DNA of 64,000 nucleotides, taken from positions 4,706,501 to 4,770,500 of the forward strand of contig NZ_CP020472.1 of NCBI RefSeq assembly GCF_002075795.1, written 5' to 3'. This DNA comes from Shewanella japonica. Its GTDB lineage: Bacteria; Pseudomonadota; Gammaproteobacteria; Enterobacterales; Shewanellaceae. Position 1 is the stretch's first letter. Every line of letters begins with the position of its first letter. The notes under the pieces are model-generated. The model had not been told where the DNA came from and did not search any database. It saw only the letters and a program-made list of their open reading frames with translations. Shown in pieces: positions 1-8,546 of this stretch. The position numbers were made by a program, and so were the translations under genes.

Positions 1-315
1 ACTCATACCAACGGCCACAATACCCGCCTTAATTGCAGCGGCCTGTAATAACTTGTTTGACGTTCCCGCCAATGCACCTACGACAATCGGAATTTGGTCA
101 CTGGGAGTCACTCTTAAACCATCCAGTTTAATGGTTTCTTTACCATTGGCAGTTAATTGCTCATCGACTAAACATCCACCGCCGTGAACAAAAATAACTT
201 TCTGGCCGTCAGACATCATGTTTGCAACAACGCCCATGAGTTCAGCCATTCCTGATTCTGATTGTAATAATGCACCGCCAACTTTTAGTACAATAACTGG
301 GTTACTCTGTGACAT
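1..315 (-). CDS. argB: N-acetylglutamate kinase ArgB, N-terminal part (runs off the left edge)
   Basis: Cytoplasmic kinase that phosphorylates N-acetylglutamate with ATP, the second step of arginine synthesis. Only the first 105 codons are present; the gene continues beyond position 1. Translation from the ATG at 315 begins MSQSNPVIVLKVGGA. It shows the amino-acid-kinase lysine/glycine loop KVGGA at residues 11-15 and the glycine-rich loop VHGGG at about 43-47. The gene starts 12 bases after the argC stop on the same strand, so the two are very probably co-transcribed from the control region upstream of argC. The identification is firm; the C-terminal half cannot be judged. Confidence 0.95.
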   Translation of the reverse strand, partial: MSQSNPVIVLKVGGALLQSESGMAELMGVVANMMSDGQKVIFVHGGGCLVDEQLTANGKETIKLDGLRVTPSDQIPIVVGALAGTSNKLLQAAAIKAGIVAVGMS

Positions 316-327
316 GATGATTCCCCG

Positions 328-1308
328 TTATAGGCCAAAGTGAATTTTAATGCACTGCAGGCCTTGGCTTGCAGCACCTTTCATTAAGTTATCAATCGCA
401 CTCGCAACCACCAAGTAATTGCTTTGAGAATCATACTTCCAACCGACAATGCAGTTAGGTGTATTCACAACATCGTCCACCTTAGGGAATTGATTTTGTA
501 AAACGCTAACTAACGGACTGTCATTGTAAACTTGATAAGCTTTAGCAATATCAGCTTCTGTAGTACCTTTCGCTAACTGAACCGTAATCGTGGCTAAAAT
601 ACCCCGTTTAAAGTTACCTAGGTGTGGAGTAAAGATAACTTCTTGCCCTAAATGAGTGGCAATTTCAGGCTGGTGACGATGACCTAATACGCCATATGGC
701 GTTAAGCTGACTTCACAAAAGCTAGTATGAAGCTGGGCTTTTCTGCCCGCTCCAGTAACGCCACTAACAGCATTAATGACAGGGTAAGCATCAGTTAGGT
801 ATGGCGTTAAAGGTTTTAGTGCAGTTAATGACGCTGTTGGATAACAGCCCGGAACAGCAATCATTTTACTGCCAGCGATTTGTTGATGATTCCACTCTGC
901 TAAGCCATAAACGGCTTCAGCAAGAACATCTTGCTGGGTATGCTCAAACCCATACCATTTAGGGTACTGCTCGATATCAGCAAAACGGTAAGCACCACTT
1001 AAATCAAAAACTGCTAAACCTTGCTTATAAAAATAAGCAGCTAATTCTAAACTTACTGCATGATCAGTCGCGAGCACGACGCCATCAGCTTCCTCTACAA
1101 TTGATTGTTTAGCATCTGCCGTTAGCGGAGATAACGACAACTTGATTTGCTGGTATGCAGGGTATAGCTCAGCAAGTGCCTTTCCTTTATCAAGACTGTT
1201 TTCTGATACATAAAGGCCTTGAATAGAAAGCGATGTATCGTTATCAATTAAAGCGGTGATTTGTGCACCGGTATAGCCACTAGCGCCAATTATTGCGATG
1301 TTTTTCAT
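328..1308 (-). CDS. argC: N-acetyl-gamma-glutamyl-phosphate reductase ArgC
   Basis: NADPH-dependent reductase that makes N-acetylglutamate semialdehyde, the third step of arginine synthesis. The 326-aa protein opens with the Rossmann nucleotide loop GASGYTG (residues 8-14). It carries the catalytic cysteine in PGCYPTA (Cys155) and a conserved histidine region HRHQPE (210-215). Its length is close to that of other bacterial ArgC proteins. It is the first gene of the leftward arg operon, divergent from argE across a 257-bp region with ArgR-like operators, so repression by arginine is likely. Nothing about it is unusual. Confidence 0.97.
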   Translation of the reverse strand: MKNIAIIGASGYTGAQITALIDNDTSLSIQGLYVSENSLDKGKALAELYPAYQQIKLSLSPLTADAKQSIVEEADGVVLATDHAVSLELAAYFYKQGLAVFDLSGAYRFADIEQYPKWYGFEHTQQDVLAEAVYGLAEWNHQQIAGSKMIAVPGCYPTASLTALKPLTPYLTDAYPVINAVSGVTGAGRKAQLHTSFCEVSLTPYGVLGHRHQPEIATHLGQEVIFTPHLGNFKRGILATITVQLAKGTTEADIAKAYQVYNDSPLVSVLQNQFPKVDDVVNTPNCIVGWKYDSQSNYLVVASAIDNLMKGAASQGLQCIKIHFGL

Positions 1309-1410
1309 TATATTGTCGTCTTTAGGTCAGTAAACTAGAGAAATAATTCGGTATATGAGCAGGGTGCTCGAGATTAAAACTATCGTCGAAGATAGTTTAC
1401 CTTGGGATCT

Positions 1411-1547
1411 GTTACAGTGAATTGAATCGCAATTAAATACATATTTATAATCTTTAATCTAATCAAGTTATGGTGAATGCCTTAGCTGTTTGCTAGACTA
1501 ACACAATAAATTAATTATGCAATAATAATGAATACATATTTATTGCA
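1411..1547. promoter_or_regulatory. Divergent argC/argE control region with candidate ArgR operators
   Basis: The 257-bp gap between argC and argE holds two A/T-rich imperfect palindromes resembling pairs of 18-bp ARG boxes. One pair is at about 1418-1450 (TGAATTGAATCGCAATTA followed by TTAAATACATATTTATAA). The other is at about 1511-1547 (TTAATTATGCAATAATAA followed by TGAATACATATTTATT). ArgR is known to bind adjacent A/T-rich half-palindromes in arginine promoters. Both assignments were made by eye and the exact box edges are uncertain. Confidence 0.4.
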
Positions 1548-1565
1548 AGCACTATAAAGGTTGCT

Positions 1566-2717
1566 ATGAATTCATTACCAGATTTAAAAAATGCATTTAA
1601 ACAGCTAATTGCACTCCCTTCGATCAGTGCATTAGAAGCTGAGCAAGATATGAGTAATCATGCAGTTATTGAGTTACTTCAATCTTGGTTTTCAGATATG
1701 GGTTTTAACTGCACTGTTCATACCGTGGCTGACAGCCGAGGCAAACAGAACTTAATCGCAACTATTGGCTCAGGCAGTGGCGGCCTGTTATTGGCTGGAC
1801 ACACTGACACCGTTCCTTTTGATGAAGGACGTTGGAGTCAGAGCCCTTTTGAGTTAACAGAAAAAGATAACCGTTGGTATGGGTTAGGTACCTGCGATAT
1901 GAAGGGCTTCTTTGCTTTAGTTATGGAAGCGCTGAAGTCGTTACCGCTTGATGAAATAAAACGTCCATTACATATTTTTGCTAGCGCTGATGAAGAAACC
2001 ACAATGAATGGTGCTAAAGCGTTTGCAGATTCAAAAAGTATCGCCCCTGACTATGCAATCATCGGTGAACCCACCAGCTTAAAACCGGTATATATGCATA
2101 AAGGCCATTTAGCACAAGGTATCAGAGTGATTGGTAGAAGTGGTCATTCTTCTGACCCCGCTCGTGGCTTAAATGCGATTGAAATTATGCATCAAGTCAT
2201 CGGTCAACTGATGAAACTCAAGCAGCATTTAAGTGAAAACTACCGTGAAGATGCATTTAGTGTTCCCTACCCCACGATGAACTTTGGCCATGTTCATGGC
2301 GGCGATGCAGCAAACCGTATTTGTGGCTGTTGTGATTTACATCTTGATATTCGCCCGTTACCTGGCATTGAGCTTGCTGATTTAGAGTTGATGGTGATTA
2401 ATTATCTTGCAGACATCAACAAACAATACCCAGGCAGTATTGAGATATCCACGCTTTACCCAGGATCAGAGTCATTTGCAGGTAAACTTGATGATTATTG
2501 GACAAAAATGGTTGCAGATATCGCTAATACCGAGCCTGAGGTTGTTAATTACGCAACTGAAGCCCCTTATATAAAACAATTGGGCTGCCAAACCTTAGTA
2601 ATGGGCCCTGGTAGTATCAATCAAGCTCATCAACCAGATGAATACATAGGGTTAGAATATTTAACCCCCACTGTTGAGTTAATGAAAAAGCTTATTTATC
2701 AGGCTTGTATTAAATAG
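1566..2717 (+). CDS. argE: Acetylornithine deacetylase ArgE (M20 family)
   Basis: Zinc-dependent cytoplasmic hydrolase that removes the acetyl group from N-acetylornithine to give ornithine. The 383-aa protein has the M20 metallopeptidase ligand set: HTDTVP (His79, Asp81), CDMKG (Asp111), ADEET (Glu143, Glu144), GEPT (Glu168) and a C-terminal His355 in QAHQPDE. A weak AAGG precedes the ATG at 1566. It is transcribed away from argCB, the usual gammaproteobacterial arrangement for the linear acetyl-cycle enzyme. The related enzymes DapE and carboxypeptidase G2 share the fold, but the arg context makes ArgE the clear choice. Confidence 0.96.
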   Translation: MNSLPDLKNAFKQLIALPSISALEAEQDMSNHAVIELLQSWFSDMGFNCTVHTVADSRGKQNLIATIGSGSGGLLLAGHTDTVPFDEGRWSQSPFELTEKDNRWYGLGTCDMKGFFALVMEALKSLPLDEIKRPLHIFASADEETTMNGAKAFADSKSIAPDYAIIGEPTSLKPVYMHKGHLAQGIRVIGRSGHSSDPARGLNAIEIMHQVIGQLMKLKQHLSENYREDAFSVPYPTMNFGHVHGGDAANRICGCCDLHLDIRPLPGIELADLELMVINYLADINKQYPGSIEISTLYPGSESFAGKLDDYWTKMVADIANTEPEVVNYATEAPYIKQLGCQTLVMGPGSINQAHQPDEYIGLEYLTPTVELMKKLIYQACIK

Positions 2718-2744
2718 TTGTAATAAGTTTCACTATCAGTAACG

Positions 2745-2767
2745 ATTAATCATGGTGCATGATTAAT
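2745..2767. repeat. Inverted repeat upstream of ppc
   Basis: A perfect 9-bp inverted repeat (ATTAATCAT, 5-base spacer, ATGATTAAT) in the argE-ppc gap. It has no U-tract, so it is not a normal terminator. It could be an operator or an mRNA hairpin in the ppc leader. Confidence 0.4.
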
Positions 2768-2797
2768 TATTAAAATAACCCATTGACCAACCCCCTC

Positions 2798-2821
2798 ACA
2801 GCTAGCTATTGTGCTAGCTGT
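2798..2821. repeat. Stem-loop in the ppc leader
   Basis: A perfect 9-bp stem (ACAGCTAGC / GCTAGCTGT) with the 6-base loop TATTGT, about 45 bases before the ppc start. No run of T follows it, so termination of argE here is doubtful. A role in the ppc leader is possible. Confidence 0.4.
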
Positions 2822-2868
2822 AGCCCATTAATGGTAGCGGCTAATTAAGTTAAACTTATGGAGTAATT

Positions 2869-5517
2869 ATGGCAGAGCAAACCGCCGACATGTACGCTTC
2901 TTTACGTTCTAATGTGAGTAGCTTAGGGCAAATTTTAGGTGATACGATGCGCGATCACCTTGGTGATGCATTTCTTGAAAAAGTAGAGCAAATTCGTATT
3001 CTGGCCAAAGAGTCTCGCCAAGGCGATGCCGAATCAAGACAACAAATGCTAGCTCTGCTCAATTCATTACCTGACAATGAACTGGTGCCATTTGCTAAAG
3101 CGTTTAATCAATTTTTAAACTTGGCCAATATTGCAGAGCAATTTCATACCATAAGTCGCAACTGTGATGAACTTGTCTGTGTACCAGATCCTGTCGAGCA
3201 GTTACTGGGACGAATGCTAAACAGTAATGCCAATGAACAAGAAGTCATCGACTGCTTAAAAACCCTCGATATTGATTTAGTCCTTACTGCTCATCCTACA
3301 GAAATATCTCGTCGTACTCTCATTCAAAAATACTCTGCTGTTGTCGACTGTTTAACAGAGCAAGAAAACCAGCAACTCACTGATCGAGAAAAAGGCCAAA
3401 CACACCTTAGGTTACGTCAACTTATTGCACAGATTTGGCACACCAACGAGATCAGAAATGAACGCCCAACTCCCGTAGATGAAGCACGTTGGGGACTAAG
3501 CACCATTGAAGCCTCATTATGGCAAGCCGTTCCAGACTTTTTAAGACAACTCAATGACCATGTTGAGTCAAAAACAGGTCAACAAATTCCCGCAGATATT
3601 TGTCCTGTTAGATTTTCTAGTTGGATGGGCGGGGATCGAGACGGTAACCCATTTGTGACATCAAAAGTCACCGAGGAAGTATTACTCCGTAATCGCCATG
3701 CAGCAGCCAGATTATATTTAAAAGATATCGTTTCTTTGGTGAATGAATTATCCATGGAAGAAGCTAATGCTGAACTTAAAGCGCAGCTGCCAGACAGTAA
3801 AGAACCCTATAGAGACATACTAAGACAACTTCGTCATAAACTACGCAATACAATTGATTACCTAAATGCCCGCCTAGAAGGTCAGCAAATTGACCTGAAC
3901 TATGACGATGTTGTATGGCAATTAGATGATTTAAAACAACCTCTTGAATTATTATACCGAAGCTTATCAGAATCTGGCATGCGCTTAATTGCTAATGGAC
4001 TGCTGCTCGATATCTTACGTCGTTTAGCATGCTTTGGCATTCATATGCTACGTCTCGACATTCGCCAAGATGCTGAACGACATAGCGATGTGATTGCCGA
4101 ATTAACTCGTTACCTCGGTATGGGCGATTATGATCATTGGGATGAAAGCGAAAAACAAGCTTTCCTATTAAGAGAGCTTACCAGTCGTCGGCCGCTTATC
4201 CCTGCTGATTGGCAACCGTCAGCCGACGTGGAAGAAGTCATCAATACCTGTAAATTAGTCGCCTCTCAACCTGCTACTGCACTAGGTTCTTACGTTATCT
4301 CAATGGCCAGTAAGCCATCGGATGTACTTGCAGTGTTACTATTGCTCAAAGAAACTGGCTGCCAACACCCAATGCGTGTTGTGCCACTATTTGAGACTTT
4401 GAGTGATTTAAATACCGCTGCTGACTGTATGACACAACTGCTCAATATCGACTGGTACCGTGGATATACAAAAGGTATGCAGGAAGTCATGATTGGCTAT
4501 TCAGATTCTGCTAAAGATGCTGGCGTAATGGCTGCCGCATGGGCGCAATATCACGCCCAAGAGCAACTCGTTGCCGTTTGTAAGAATGCAGACGTCAAAT
4601 TAATGCTTTTCCACGGTCGTGGTGGCTCAATTGGCCGTGGCGGCGGGCCAGCTCATAAGGCTATTTTATCGCAGCCACCAGGCTCAGTAGATGGTCGGAT
4701 TCGAGTCACTGAACAAGGTGAGATGATTCGATTTAAGTTTGGCCTTCCAAAAGTAGCGGTTCAGAGTTTAGCTCTATATACTTCTGCAGTTATGGAAGCG
4801 ACTTTATTGCCACCTCCAGAGCCTAAACAAGCTTGGCGAGATTGCATGCAACGTATCGCTGATGATTCAGTAAAAGCGTATCGTGGTATCGTGCGTGAAG
4901 AACCAGACTTCGTCGCGTACTTTAGAGCAGCAACTCCAGAGGTGGAGTTAGGCAAACTTCCACTGGGCAGCCGTCCAGCTAAAAGACGTGTCGATGGTGG
5001 CATCGAAAGTCTCCGTGCCATTCCGTGGATTTTTGCATGGTCACAAAACCGTTTAATGCTACCAGCTTGGCTTGGCTCAGGAGAGGCACTTAAAGCTGCC
5101 AATGAACGTGGGGAGTCAGCACTGCTGAAGGAAATGGAACAAGAATGGCCATTCTTTGAAACCCGTATCTCTATGCTTGAAATGGTATACATGAAAGCCG
5201 AACCTAATCTTGCTCGATACTATGAAAGCACCTTAGTGCCAGAAAACTTGCATCATTTAGGTAAAAAGCTGCGTGAAAGTCTACAATTAGGCACAGAAGC
5301 GGTATTGTCGCTTACTGAATCAGAAGAGCTAATGTCCCACACTCCGTGGAATAGAGAGTCAGTCAAGCTACGTAATCCGTATATTGACCCTCTGAACTTT
5401 CTACAAGCGGAACTTCTGAGTCGTACACGTAATGAGGAGCAGGCATCGAAACAAGTTGAGCTTGCACTAATGCTGACAATTGCGGGTGTTGCCGCAGGGA
5501 TGAGAAACACAGGATAA
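2869..5517 (+). CDS. ppc: Phosphoenolpyruvate carboxylase
   Basis: Anaplerotic enzyme that carboxylates phosphoenolpyruvate to oxaloacetate in the cytoplasm. The 882-aa protein is full length for bacterial PEPC. It has the two signature blocks: LTAHPTEISRRTL with catalytic His142, and FHGRGGSIGRGGGP around residues 581-594 with the mobile glycine-rich loop. It ends in the family's characteristic AGMRNTG C-terminus. ATG 2869 follows GGAG in the sequence ATGGAGTAATTATG. Its stop overlaps the next gene's start by one base (TAATG), so the DUF1439 lipoprotein is probably translated from the same mRNA. Confidence 0.98.
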   Translation: MAEQTADMYASLRSNVSSLGQILGDTMRDHLGDAFLEKVEQIRILAKESRQGDAESRQQMLALLNSLPDNELVPFAKAFNQFLNLANIAEQFHTISRNCDELVCVPDPVEQLLGRMLNSNANEQEVIDCLKTLDIDLVLTAHPTEISRRTLIQKYSAVVDCLTEQENQQLTDREKGQTHLRLRQLIAQIWHTNEIRNERPTPVDEARWGLSTIEASLWQAVPDFLRQLNDHVESKTGQQIPADICPVRFSSWMGGDRDGNPFVTSKVTEEVLLRNRHAAARLYLKDIVSLVNELSMEEANAELKAQLPDSKEPYRDILRQLRHKLRNTIDYLNARLEGQQIDLNYDDVVWQLDDLKQPLELLYRSLSESGMRLIANGLLLDILRRLACFGIHMLRLDIRQDAERHSDVIAELTRYLGMGDYDHWDESEKQAFLLRELTSRRPLIPADWQPSADVEEVINTCKLVASQPATALGSYVISMASKPSDVLAVLLLLKETGCQHPMRVVPLFETLSDLNTAADCMTQLLNIDWYRGYTKGMQEVMIGYSDSAKDAGVMAAAWAQYHAQEQLVAVCKNADVKLMLFHGRGGSIGRGGGPAHKAILSQPPGSVDGRIRVTEQGEMIRFKFGLPKVAVQSLALYTSAVMEATLLPPPEPKQAWRDCMQRIADDSVKAYRGIVREEPDFVAYFRAATPEVELGKLPLGSRPAKRRVDGGIESLRAIPWIFAWSQNRLMLPAWLGSGEALKAANERGESALLKEMEQEWPFFETRISMLEMVYMKAEPNLARYYESTLVPENLHHLGKKLRESLQLGTEAVLSLTESEELMSHTPWNRESVKLRNPYIDPLNFLQAELLSRTRNEEQASKQVELALMLTIAGVAAGMRNTG

Positions 5518-6053
5518 TGCCATTATTTAAAATATGTTTAGCTTGCTTAATGCTGCTTCTGACTGGCTGTGCTAGTCAGTACAGCATCTCTGAATCTGAA
5601 GTTGAAGATTACCTCAATAATGAAATGCATTATGAGGTTTCACAAGGGAATCAAGTTTTTGGATTGCAGTTAAAGCTCAACGATATGGAAGTTGAGTTAG
5701 GTCATAAGCCTAACACTATTTCCGTAACTGCAATTACCAAAATGGCGGTTAAAAACCCCTTTAAATCAATTGCTGCTGATATGGAAACCACATTTGAGGC
5801 TGAGCCTTGGTACGATGTAGAGACCAAAAGTATCTTTTTAAAGAAGCTTGACTTGGTCAGTGTGAAATCCGAACCCGCAAATATTGAGCAAATGCTAAAA
5901 CCCATTACGCCACAATTGATGATGTTTCTAAGAACTTTTTTAGAGTCCCAACCTGTTTATGTGCTGGACACCAAGGATAGTAATCAAGCATTGATGGCAT
6001 CGATGACTAAAGCAATTGAAGTTGAAAGAGGCAAGATAGTCATAAAATTTTAA
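5517..6053 (+). CDS. DUF1439 (YceB-like) lipoprotein
   Basis: Predicted lipoprotein of 178 aa. The short hydrophobic N-terminus ends in the lipobox LLTGC (Cys18), so signal peptidase II processing and membrane anchoring are expected. The rest follows the DUF1439/YceB pattern: alternating beta-strand sequence such as FGLQLKLNDMEVEL, a central SIFLKKLDLVSVK block, and a C-terminal QPVYVL...IEVERGKIVIKF. The molecular function of the family is not established. It overlaps the ppc stop by one base and is followed at once by a strong terminator, so it is the last gene of the ppc transcript. Confidence 0.85.
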   Translation: MPLFKICLACLMLLLTGCASQYSISESEVEDYLNNEMHYEVSQGNQVFGLQLKLNDMEVELGHKPNTISVTAITKMAVKNPFKSIAADMETTFEAEPWYDVETKSIFLKKLDLVSVKSEPANIEQMLKPITPQLMMFLRTFLESQPVYVLDTKDSNQALMASMTKAIEVERGKIVIKF

Positions 6054-6055
6054 AC

Positions 6056-6081
6056 AAAAAAGCGCCGCAAGGCGCTTTTTT
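6056..6081. terminator. Bidirectional intrinsic terminator between convergent genes
   Basis: Stem AAAAAAGCGCC / GGCGCTTTTTT with a GCAA tetraloop, so there is an A-tract on one side and a T-tract on the other. It lies 2 bases after the stop of the DUF1439 gene and 20 bases past the end of the convergent LPP20-like gene. It can serve both transcripts. Confidence 0.9.
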
Positions 6082-6101
6082 ATTAGCGTTACCGATTGCC
6101 A

Positions 6102-6557
6102 TTAAAAGTTCTTAACGGGCTCTACAATCAAGGTGTTACTATGCACTGGGTTTTCAGACTGCATATACAAATCACGCACTAACTTAAAATCTAACTCTAA
6201 TTCAGTAACGTAAAATCCATCCACAGGATAGGTCTTAATGACTTTCGCACCTTTTATTACTCCAGAGACTTTGATTTTAGTCGCAATACTATTAAGGCTT
6301 GCTCCTTGCACTGACGTGTTGGAATTCAACTGTAGCCCATAGACTTGTTCAGCTAACTCTCGATAAGCCAAAATTTTTGAAGCTTCCATCGCCATTAAAA
6401 TTTGTTCTGACTTTAACTCTGCTGGTTGTTGATCAATTGGGGCATAACCAACAGCGTTTAATACTGGAAATTCTGTGGGCTGATAAGGTTCATAATTACT
6501 TTGCAAGACCTCACAGCCTGCTAATAACCAGCACAACAAAACAATTAATAATTTCAT
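6102..6557 (-). CDS. LPP20/FlgP-like outer-membrane lipoprotein
   Basis: Short lipoprotein of 151 aa. The signal peptide ends in LLAGC (Cys15). The mature part matches the pattern of the LPP20/FlgP family: a helix with AMEASKILAYRELAEQVYG, then TSVQGASLNSIATKIKVSGVIKGAKVIKTYPVDGFYVTELEL-type beta strands (about residues 78-125). In Vibrio, FlgP is part of the outer-membrane H-ring/basal disk that surrounds the flagellar rod together with FlgT and FlgO. The gene follows the unknown 255-aa gene on the same strand by 60 bases, and FlgH- and FlgT-like genes lie just across the divergent promoter region. Family membership is fairly clear; a role in a flagellum here is inference. Confidence 0.72.
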   Translation of the reverse strand: MKLLIVLLCWLLAGCEVLQSNYEPYQPTEFPVLNAVGYAPIDQQPAELKSEQILMAMEASKILAYRELAEQVYGLQLNSNTSVQGASLNSIATKIKVSGVIKGAKVIKTYPVDGFYVTELELDFKLVRDLYMQSENPVHSNTLIVEPVKNF

Positions 6558-6617
6558 TCAATACTCATTGGGTAAGATTTAAAATGGATTTGATTTTTTA
6601 ACAGCCTATAAATAACG

Positions 6618-7385
6618 CTAAAGGGAATGACCAACCTCACTTTCAGTCAACTCGTCATTATTATTAGAAAGTAAATCTCCAACATCAGTAATATTCATTT
6701 CAGGATTACTTTCAGTAAAATATTCCATTGCTAATTTTATTGCTGTCGAACCTGCGCCAACATAATCTGAATATAATAAACTGCCTGCCAAGGTTGAAGC
6801 TGGGCTTATTTTATCGCCCGTTGTTTCTTGGTATATATAAGATAAAATTGGTGTATGATGTAGAATATTAATAGAATCTATTACATCTTTACTATCAAAA
6901 CCATCCTCACCAAATGAATAGTAATACACATCATCCACAAGGCTTTCACTTTCTGATGATTGAGCACCAACAATATTATCAGTGGAAGTATTAATTGCTA
7001 CTCCATCTTCAATATTAACCGAATTTGCACTGATAGCTTGTGTTAGAGCGCTTTCAACAATACTTGTTTGCAGTGATGATAATAAACCCTGTTGCATTTC
7101 GCTTACCATATCATCAGACATACTCAACGAAAGTATCGTCTCATTATCTAAACCTGTACTAGCAAGCATCTGTTGCTGAAGGGTGTCTAGTGAAAACGCT
7201 TCAGAAGCCTTTGTTAGCGAAGTTGCTGCAGCAGAGGTATCACTAATTTGGTTCGCCTCATTTAAGATACGACTAAACTGATTCTGCTCACTATTACCAT
7301 TAAGCTGAAAAATGCTCGTATCGACTTTATTACCAAGCTTGTCGATAGCCTCATTAACAGTAAGAGCAGATTGACTTTCAGTCAT
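6618..7385 (-). CDS. Unknown acidic 255-aa protein of the FlgH/FlgT-like cluster
   Basis: I do not recognise this protein. It has no signal peptide, no membrane segment and no cysteine. It is acidic and rich in Ser, Thr, Asp and Asn. Residues about 35-115 look alpha-helical (LNEANQISDTSAAATSLTK, QQGLLSSLQTSIVESALT), somewhat like flagellar axial or hook-associated proteins. A second block at about 165-225 (DVIDSINILHHTPILSYIY, STLAGSLLYSDYVGAGSTA) may form a separate small domain. The start at 7385 has only a weak ribosome site. It is probably co-transcribed with the FlgP-like gene. It could be an exported rod-like component or a cytoplasmic partner; both are guesses. Confidence 0.7.
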   Translation of the reverse strand: MTESQSALTVNEAIDKLGNKVDTSIFQLNGNSEQNQFSRILNEANQISDTSAAATSLTKASEAFSLDTLQQQMLASTGLDNETILSLSMSDDMVSEMQQGLLSSLQTSIVESALTQAISANSVNIEDGVAINTSTDNIVGAQSSESESLVDDVYYYSFGEDGFDSKDVIDSINILHHTPILSYIYQETTGDKISPASTLAGSLLYSDYVGAGSTAIKLAMEYFTESNPEMNITDVGDLLSNNNDELTESEVGHSL

Positions 7386-7817
7386 ATGTTATAATCCGAA
7401 TGAATTGAGAGTAAATAATATATTTATCTGTTGAGCTTATTATAGTCCCATGGCTTATTGTAAAGTACAAATAAAAACAACCTTGAAAATATAATTAAGC
7501 ATTTATTAAAACAAAGATAATGCCATTTAAAATTAACAGCATTTATTCTTCACCCTTTAATACGTAAATGAAATAAATATACCGTCCTAAAAAAAATTGA
7601 CACCACCAATTAAAACAACAACAAGTTCCAAATAAAGTAATAATAAAAACAAGCTAAAAACTTTACCAATACAATATATAACAATTATTAAAAACAAATA
7701 ATACGTAATTAGGTAAAATTGCGTAAAGAGAGTGAAGAAACTGTGCAGGCCATAGATCTATATAGGATATTAAAGATACAATTTAAATAACCACTAAATA
7801 AATTTAGATATTTAAAA
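7386..7817. other. A/T-rich divergent control region
   Basis: 432 bp with no credible gene, visibly poorer in G and C than the surrounding DNA and full of A-runs. It must hold the promoters for both arms of the FlgH/FlgT/FlgP-like cluster. On the minus strand a TATAAT lies at 7437-7442, upstream of the 255-aa gene, but without a well-spaced -35. I found no convincing sigma-54 (GG-N10-GC) or sigma-28 flagellar promoter. The composition fits acquired DNA or an H-NS-silenced region. Confidence 0.5.
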
Positions 7818-8543
7818 ATGAAACTTCCCCTGCTTATTGTTTTATTTTTATTCACTATTTCAGGCTGCACAACAACTGAAGTAGCTGAAATAAAAATCCC
7901 TAACAAAGAAAACACGACTGTAAATGTTGTTGAACCTTCTGATGAAGTGATGAAAGGCGATCCAAATTACCGCCCTGTTAGGAACAACAACATTCAACAA
8001 GCTCAGCAGATAACAGGTTCAATTTTTAATCCTGATAATGTCTACAATATTTATCAAAACAACAATCGTTACGAAATTGGCGACATGATTTTGATAAGGC
8101 TCAATGAAGAGCTAACGTCCAAAAAATCCATCAGCTACAAGCGTGATAGCTCTAATGAGTTTGATCTGTCACCCAATATCACTGCTGGTAATATCAATAT
8201 CAATGAAGACAACCTCAGCGCGGATTATTCGCAAGATAAAAGCTTTGATAGTTCATCTGCAAGTAACCACAATAACTCACTCACTGGAACGATTACCGTT
8301 GCAGTAAGGGAGAAACTTGCCAATGGGAACTTAATCGTTGCCGGAGAAAAGTGGATTAAATTGAATAAAGGCGATGAATATGTGCGTTTTTCAGGTGAAA
8401 TTAGGGTGACAGATATTGCGTCAGATCATTCAATTAACTCCAGTATGGTTGGAAACACTGTTATTGAAGTTAGCGGTAAAGGTGAGCAACAAGATAACCA
8501 AGATCCTTCTTTGATTAGCAAGCTACTTAACGTATTCGGATAG
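7818..8543 (+). CDS. FlgH-like flagellar L-ring lipoprotein (orphan copy)
   Basis: Predicted outer-membrane lipoprotein of 241 aa. The lipobox is TISGC (Cys17). From residue 67 onward it follows FlgH closely: GSIF (67-70), the IGDMILIRLNE strand (87-97), NSLTGTITVAV (153-163), and NGNLIVAGEKW then GDEYVRFSGEIR (169-196). FlgH polymerises into the outer-membrane L-ring, the bushing of the flagellar rod. This copy has a 50-residue polar linker between the lipid anchor and GSIF that ordinary FlgH lacks. No flgG, flgI or flgJ adjoins it; its partner is the FlgT-like gene 3 bases downstream. An L-ring-like pore for a secondary or non-flagellar apparatus is possible. Confidence 0.82.
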   Translation: MKLPLLIVLFLFTISGCTTTEVAEIKIPNKENTTVNVVEPSDEVMKGDPNYRPVRNNNIQQAQQITGSIFNPDNVYNIYQNNNRYEIGDMILIRLNEELTSKKSISYKRDSSNEFDLSPNITAGNININEDNLSADYSQDKSFDSSSASNHNNSLTGTITVAVREKLANGNLIVAGEKWIKLNKGDEYVRFSGEIRVTDIASDHSINSSMVGNTVIEVSGKGEQQDNQDPSLISKLLNVFG

Positions 8544-8546
8544 TCA

